Shown: positions 60,050 to 64,000 of the stretch, piece by piece
How the letters are laid out: the number at the start of each line of letters is the position of its first letter
Position numbering within the stretch: position 1 is the stretch's first letter
Assembly: GCF_001612665.1 (NCBI RefSeq)
Contig: NZ_BDAX01000028.1
Location: 1 to 64,000, forward strand
Length of the DNA: 64,000 bases
Source: Nocardia alba NBRC 108234
GTDB taxonomy: Bacteria; Actinomycetota; Actinomycetes; Mycobacteriales; Mycobacteriaceae
Direction: 5' to 3'
Program-made: the position numbers and the translations under genes
Notes under the pieces: generated by a model
What the model saw: the letters and a program-made list of their open reading frames with translations, nothing else
The model's database searches: none
What the model was told of the DNA's origin: nothing

Positions 60050-61102
60050 TCAGGAGTGGTGGGTGAACCCGACCTGGCCCGGCTTGCGGTTCGGGGCGAA
60101 CCCGATCGCGGCGAGCGTCGCGTCGGCATCGGCATAACGCTCGTCGAGCTTGTAGATCTCGCGGGCTTCCTTGCCGGTGGCGACCTCACGGCCGAGCTCA
60201 CCCGCGATCCGGACCAGCTGGCGCACCTGCTCGGCCGAGGTCATCTTCTCGCCCTTGCGGCCCCACAGGGTGTCCTCGTTGCCGCAGCGCGCGTGCAGAC
60301 CCATGGCGATGGCCATCGTGTTCACCGGCAGCACGCTGCGCATCAGCGTCTCCAGCGTGAGCACGGCGCCGTCGGGAGTGCGACGGATGAACTCCATCAT
60401 GTTGTAGGGATTGGGTCCGTCGAAACCACCGCCGATGCCGACCCAGGTGAGCATGAGCGGGCCGGTGTAGACCCCGCGCCGGATCAGCCGTTCCACGGTC
60501 TCCAGCTGCGGGATGCTCGACAGCTGGAAGTGCGGCTGAATACCGTTGGCCTGCAACCGCTTCAGGTGCTCGGCCACCCAGGTCGGGCCCGCCGGGACGA
60601 ACATCTCGCGGTAGGCCTCGTACACCTCCGGGCGTTCGAAGGAGGTGCCCGCGATGTCGTCGGCGGTCATCAGCTCGACGATGTTCATCTGGCTGGTGTT
60701 GATCGCGATGGTGACCTGATCCGGCTTGGGATCGAGCTCGGCCAGCAGGTGGCGGGCGTCGTCGGTGAGCCATTTCGCGTCGGCGCCATCGCCTTCGGGT
60801 GAGAACGAGATCGAACCGCCCACCTGCAGGATCATGTCCGGCACCGCCTCACGCAGGCGACCGAGCAGTTCGTTGAACTTCGACAGCCGCTTGGAGCCCT
60901 TGCCGTCGAGTTCACGCACGTGGATATGCAGCACGGTGGCGCCGGCGTCGTAGCAGTCCACGGCCGCCTGCACGTGCTCGTCCATAGTCAGCGGCAGATC
61001 GTCGCGGAAGTCGTCGAGTTCCCATTCCGGGCCGTACGGCGCGACGGTGATCACCAGCTTTTCCTGGTTCTCGGGGAACAGCGCATCGTCGTGAAAATGC
61101 AT
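60050..61102 (-). CDS. Beta-keto acid cleavage enzyme (BKACE, DUF849)
   Basis: A 350-residue TIM-barrel enzyme of the BKACE family, which uses Zn(II) to condense a beta-keto acid with acetyl-CoA, giving acetoacetate and a new acyl-CoA. The metal motif HIHVRELDG has His59 and His61, and GLHARCGNEDTLWG is a divergent form of the usual GNEDN region. At 350 residues it is longer than the roughly 300 of well-known members. ATG at 61102 has GGAG seven bases upstream. The specific keto acid cannot be read from sequence. It sits between a TauD-type dioxygenase and an MFS gene. Confidence 0.9.
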   Translation of the reverse strand: MHFHDDALFPENQEKLVITVAPYGPEWELDDFRDDLPLTMDEHVQAAVDCYDAGATVLHIHVRELDGKGSKRLSKFNELLGRLREAVPDMILQVGGSISFSPEGDGADAKWLTDDARHLLAELDPKPDQVTIAINTSQMNIVELMTADDIAGTSFERPEVYEAYREMFVPAGPTWVAEHLKRLQANGIQPHFQLSSIPQLETVERLIRRGVYTGPLMLTWVGIGGGFDGPNPYNMMEFIRRTPDGAVLTLETLMRSVLPVNTMAIAMGLHARCGNEDTLWGRKGEKMTSAEQVRQLVRIAGELGREVATGKEAREIYKLDERYADADATLAAIGFAPNRKPGQVGFTHHS

Positions 61103-61146
61103 GGGGGTACTCCGATCGGAATGCGGGGTTATCGAGAAAGGGAATG

Positions 61147-62013
61147 TCAGAAAGGACGGTCGCCGATGATCCCGGCGCGCTCCATCTTGCGGACGGCGGG
61201 CCAGTAGTCCTGCACCGCGTAATGCTGGGTGCACCGGTTGTCCCAGATCGCGAAGCTGTTCTCGGTCCAGCGCCAGCGCACCTGGTATTCGGGGATACTC
61301 GCTTGGCGCATCAGGTAATTGAGGAGTTCGCTCGCGCCCGGCGCGTAATCGGCGCCGAATCGAACGTTGTCCGGCGTGTGGTAATTCACCAGGTGCGTGG
61401 TGAAGGAATTGACGAACAGAATCTCCTCGCCGGTGTCCGGGTGGGTACGCACCACCGGGTGTTCGGCGTCGGGGAATCGCTCGTGCAGGTCGCGTCGTTT
61501 CTCCGGTGTCATCGCGGCGCCGAAACTCGCCTCGATGCTGTGCCGGGCGCGCAGCGACGCGATGCGCGATTTCACCGACCGCGGCAGCCGCCGGTACGCC
61601 TCGACCATGTTCACCCAGATGGTGTCGCCGCCGACGGGCGGCGTTTCCACGCAGCGCAGCACCGCGCCCATCGGCGGATCGACCCGCCAGGTGGCATCGC
61701 AGTGATAGGCGTTCTCGTAGTGCTCGGGCGCGCTGTCGAGGTCCTTGTAGATGCGGACCAGACCGGGATGATCGGGATCGCCGCCGAGGACCGGGTGGTC
61801 CTCGAGCGGGCCGAAACGTTCGGCCAGCGCGACGTGTTCGGCGCGGGTGATGTCCTGATCACGGACGAAGAGCACTTTGTGCCGCAGCAGCAGCGTGCGC
61901 AGTTCGGCGAACAGGGCGTCGTCGACGGCGACTTCGGCCAGGCTCACTCCGTGCAGTTCGGCACCGATGGTGGCGGTCAGCGGCACCGCGTGGATCGCGG
62001 TTCGAACGGTCAT
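61147..62013 (-). CDS. TauD/TfdA-type Fe(II)/2-oxoglutarate dioxygenase
   Basis: A 288-residue dioxygenase. The facial triad is His104 and Asp106 (NAYHCDATW) with distal His264 (TQHYAVQDYW), and Arg275 binds 2-oxoglutarate. TauD/TfdA enzymes oxidise a carbon next to sulfonate, ether or carboxylate groups and so cleave or hydroxylate the substrate. ATG at 62013 is accepted. It lies 44 bases upstream of the BKACE gene on the same strand, suggesting consecutive steps, with the dioxygenase preparing a beta-keto acid. Confidence 0.92.
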   Translation of the reverse strand: MTVRTAIHAVPLTATIGAELHGVSLAEVAVDDALFAELRTLLLRHKVLFVRDQDITRAEHVALAERFGPLEDHPVLGGDPDHPGLVRIYKDLDSAPEHYENAYHCDATWRVDPPMGAVLRCVETPPVGGDTIWVNMVEAYRRLPRSVKSRIASLRARHSIEASFGAAMTPEKRRDLHERFPDAEHPVVRTHPDTGEEILFVNSFTTHLVNYHTPDNVRFGADYAPGASELLNYLMRQASIPEYQVRWRWTENSFAIWDNRCTQHYAVQDYWPAVRKMERAGIIGDRPF

Positions 62014-62038
62014 TGGCTTTTCCTTTCCGGTGGCCGCG

Positions 62039-63010
62039 TCAGATCGCGAAGACCGACGCGCCGACGCTGCGGCCCGCTTCGAGGTCGCGATGCGCCTGGA
62101 CGGCGTCGGCGAGCTCGTAGCGCTGATTGATCTCGACCCGCAGGCGACCCGCGGTGAGGTGGTCGTGTAGTTCACCGGCCAGTTCGGCGCGTTCGGCCGG
62201 GTCGGCGATGTAGTCCGCGAGGGCGGGCCGGGTGACGAACAGCGAGCCCTTCACGGCCAGCTGCATCGGCTCGATCGGCGGCACCGGACCGGAGGCGGTG
62301 CCGAAGCACACGAGCAGACCGCGCCGGGCGAGGGAATCGATCGAGGACTGGTAGGTGGTTTTGCCGATGCTGTCGTAGACCACGGGAACACCGACGCCGT
62401 CGGTGATCTCACGAACCCGGGTCGCGACATCCTCGCGGGTGTAGACCACCACGTGCTCGCAGCCGTTGGCGCGCGCGACGGTTGCCTTCTCCTCGCTGGA
62501 GACGGTGCCGATCACGCTGACCCCGAGCAGCTTCGCCCACTGGGTGAAGAGCTGGCCGACGCCGCCCGCCGCCGCGTGCAGCAGCACTGTGTCGCCCGCG
62601 CGCAGAGGATGGATGCGGCGCAGCAGGTAGGCGGTGGTCAGGCCGCGCATGGTGGTCGCGGCCGCGGTGTCGAACGCGATGCCGGCGGGCAGGGCGATCA
62701 GATGCTCGGCGGGCATGATCCGTTCGGTGCTGTACGCGCCGAGCGGGCTGCCGGTGTAGGTGACACGATCACCGGCGGCGAAGTCGACGCCGGGGCCGAC
62801 GGCTTCGATGACGCCCGCCCCTTCCACTCCGAGTCCCGCGGGCAACGCCGCCGGGTACAGGCCGGTGCGGAAATACGTGTCGGCGAAGTTGAGCCCGACC
62901 GCCTCGTGCCGGATCCGGACCTGGCCGGGCCCCGGCTCGCCGACCTCGATGGGCTCCCACCGCATCACCTCGGGACCACCGGTTTCAGCGAATCGAATTG
63001 CGTGTGCCAC
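62039..63010 (-). CDS. Quinone oxidoreductase (zinc-free MDR family)
   Basis: A 323-residue medium-chain reductase of the QOR type: N-terminal GroES-like domain (ETGGPEVMRW, LNFADTYFRTGLYP) and Rossmann domain with LLHAAAGGVGQLFTQWAKLL and the ARANGCEHVVVYT region. No zinc-ligand pattern is present. GTG at 63010 is preferred because AGGAG is six bases upstream; an ATG at 63016 is too close to it. It is the first gene of the operon and divergent from the AraC regulator. It may reduce an enone or quinone intermediate. Confidence 0.9.
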   Translation of the reverse strand: MAHAIRFAETGGPEVMRWEPIEVGEPGPGQVRIRHEAVGLNFADTYFRTGLYPAALPAGLGVEGAGVIEAVGPGVDFAAGDRVTYTGSPLGAYSTERIMPAEHLIALPAGIAFDTAAATTMRGLTTAYLLRRIHPLRAGDTVLLHAAAGGVGQLFTQWAKLLGVSVIGTVSSEEKATVARANGCEHVVVYTREDVATRVREITDGVGVPVVYDSIGKTTYQSSIDSLARRGLLVCFGTASGPVPPIEPMQLAVKGSLFVTRPALADYIADPAERAELAGELHDHLTAGRLRVEINQRYELADAVQAHRDLEAGRSVGASVFAI

Positions 63011-63069
63011 TGCCATCTCCTCCTCTGTGATGCAACTAACTGTAGGGTGGGTCACATCGAGATATTTGC

Positions 63070-63103
63070 CCTCACGGGACAGAAAACTATTCCTCTCGGG
63101 ACA
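63070..63103. promoter_or_regulatory. Direct-repeat AraC-type sites
   Basis: CCTCACGGGACA (63070-63081) and CCTCTCGGGACA (63092-63103) are 11/12 identical direct repeats with a 22-base period (about two helical turns), in the gap between the divergent quinone oxidoreductase and AraC genes. This geometry is typical of AraC-family activator half-sites. Confidence 0.6.
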
Positions 63104-63121
63104 TCAAGGAGGAGGGGTCGG

Positions 63122-64000
63122 ATGAAACCCTTGTCCAGGTACGCGTCGCTGAACGACTACGTCGAACTGGCGCGCTCGCTCGGGCTCGAACCGGCCCGGC
63201 TGATCCGCGACTGCGGACTCGATCCCGCCGGCTTCGGCACGCAGGACCGCTGGATTCCGGCCGAGGCCGTCGCCGAACTACTCGAACGCTCCGCCGCCGA
63301 ATCCGGCAGAGACGACTTCGGGGTGCGATTGGCGCAACTGCGCCGCTTCTCCAACCTCGGACCGTTGAGCCTGGTCATCCGCGAGGAACCGGATGTGCGC
63401 AGCGCGCTGCGGTTGCTGTCGCGCCACGAGCACATGTACAACGAGGCGCTGCATACCGAGGTCATCGAGGCGAACGGCATGGCGACCATCCGGGTGAACG
63501 TGGATGTCGGCCGAGCGGTTCCGGTCCGGCAGGCCGTCGAACTCACCACCGGCGTGCTGCACGGGCTGCTGCGTGGTTTCGCCGGACCCACCTGGCGGCC
63601 GATGCAGGTGTGCTTCTCGCGCCCCGCCCCGCGCGAGGCCGCCACCTACCTCAAGATGTTCGGACCACAGGTCGAGTTCGATCAGGATTTCGACGGAATC
63701 CTCACTTACAGTAGCGATCTCGATGCCGAGAACGCGATGGCCGACCCGCTCCTGCACGCCTACGCGCGGCAACTACTCGGTGCGATGACGCCCGCGCGGG
63801 AGGCCACCGTCGCCGACCGGGTCCGCCAACTCGTCGAGCTCCTGTTGCCGACCGGCCGATGCACCGTCGAACAGGTGGCGCGCAGTCTCGGCGTCGACCG
63901 GCGCACGGTGCATCGCAAGCTCGCCGAGGACGGCACGACATTCACCGCGATGGTCGACGACATCCGCGGCGCCCTGGCCGAGCGGATGGTGGCCAACCGC
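63122..64000 (+). CDS. AraC-family regulator, cut by window end
   Basis: At least 293 residues of an AraC-family regulator, with no stop before the window end. The N-terminal arabinose-binding-like domain of the OruR/GntR-like AraC_N type is seen (SLNDYVELARSLGLEPARLI to LGPLSLVIREEPDVRSALRL), and the C-terminal HTH begins at about 240 (VEQVARSLGVDRRTVHRKLA). ATG at 63122 has a GGAGG upstream. It is divergent from the BKACE operon and probably activates it through the direct repeats at 63070-63103. Confidence 0.9.
   Translation, partial: MKPLSRYASLNDYVELARSLGLEPARLIRDCGLDPAGFGTQDRWIPAEAVAELLERSAAESGRDDFGVRLAQLRRFSNLGPLSLVIREEPDVRSALRLLSRHEHMYNEALHTEVIEANGMATIRVNVDVGRAVPVRQAVELTTGVLHGLLRGFAGPTWRPMQVCFSRPAPREAATYLKMFGPQVEFDQDFDGILTYSSDLDAENAMADPLLHAYARQLLGAMTPAREATVADRVRQLVELLLPTGRCTVEQVARSLGVDRRTVHRKLAEDGTTFTAMVDDIRGALAERMVANR

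Overview
The window is high-GC DNA (roughly two thirds G+C) with frequent GTG starts, 4-base GTGA/ATGA gene overlaps and SDR, TetR and MarR genes. A single 3109-residue type I fatty acid synthase with acpS directly behind it points to a mycolic-acid actinomycete. Nocardia is the best fit, with Rhodococcus or a relative as alternatives. From memory, the order SDR, HerA-like ATPase, orn, tRNA-His, L,D-transpeptidase, DUF3618, bcp, acpS and fas matches the M. tuberculosis Rv2509-Rv2524c neighbourhood, so the first half is conserved chromosomal core with accessory insertions. No insertion sequence, prophage or CRISPR array was seen.

Layout. 1-6300: phosphotransferase, SDR, a diaminopimelate-decarboxylase-like protein that has lost its catalytic residues, HerA-like ATPase and oligoribonuclease. 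6360-11360: tRNA-His, a CGNR regulator divergent from a small protein, secreted small proteins, L,D-transpeptidase, tRNA-Lys, a secreted transglycosylase and a 43-residue zinc ribbon. 11380-20790: hydrolase, lipoprotein, MarR/pirin pair, Excalibur protein, DUF3618, bcp, TetR plus a drug-type ABC exporter, and a DUF7159-like protein. 20916-31149: TetR, acpS, fas with three inverted repeats upstream, and tRNA-Leu. 31224-39180: accessory enzymes and two TetR regulators, each sitting at a palindrome. 39316-48558: nitrate assimilation and molybdenum, with a nitrate reductase fused to a flavoprotein reductase, a divergent MoeA, ModABC, an HTH-TOBE regulator and a Mop protein. 48629-56602: MarR with three operators and a LigB-type dioxygenase, a GtrA/APS kinase/sulfotransferase group, and a second ABC exporter under PadR. 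56922-64000: PucR-type regulator, a hydrolase pseudogene, and a catabolic operon (MFS, beta-keto acid cleavage enzyme, TauD-type dioxygenase, quinone oxidoreductase) divergent from an AraC regulator cut by the window end.

How parts work together. FAS-I and AcpS form an operon (11-base gap) that makes and activates the acyl synthase. ModABC imports molybdate, the MoeA-like protein and TOBE proteins probably handle molybdenum or cofactor, and the nitrate reductase uses it. APS kinase makes PAPS for the overlapping sulfotransferase. The 58-63 kb operon looks like an uncharacterised degradation route for a beta-keto acid precursor.

The most novel-looking items are the catalytically stripped LysA-like protein, the BKACE/TauD operon with its paired AraC sites, the APS kinase-sulfotransferase-GtrA group, and several well-formed operator arrays beside local regulators. 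All functional names come from reading motifs and recalled family knowledge; no database search was possible.
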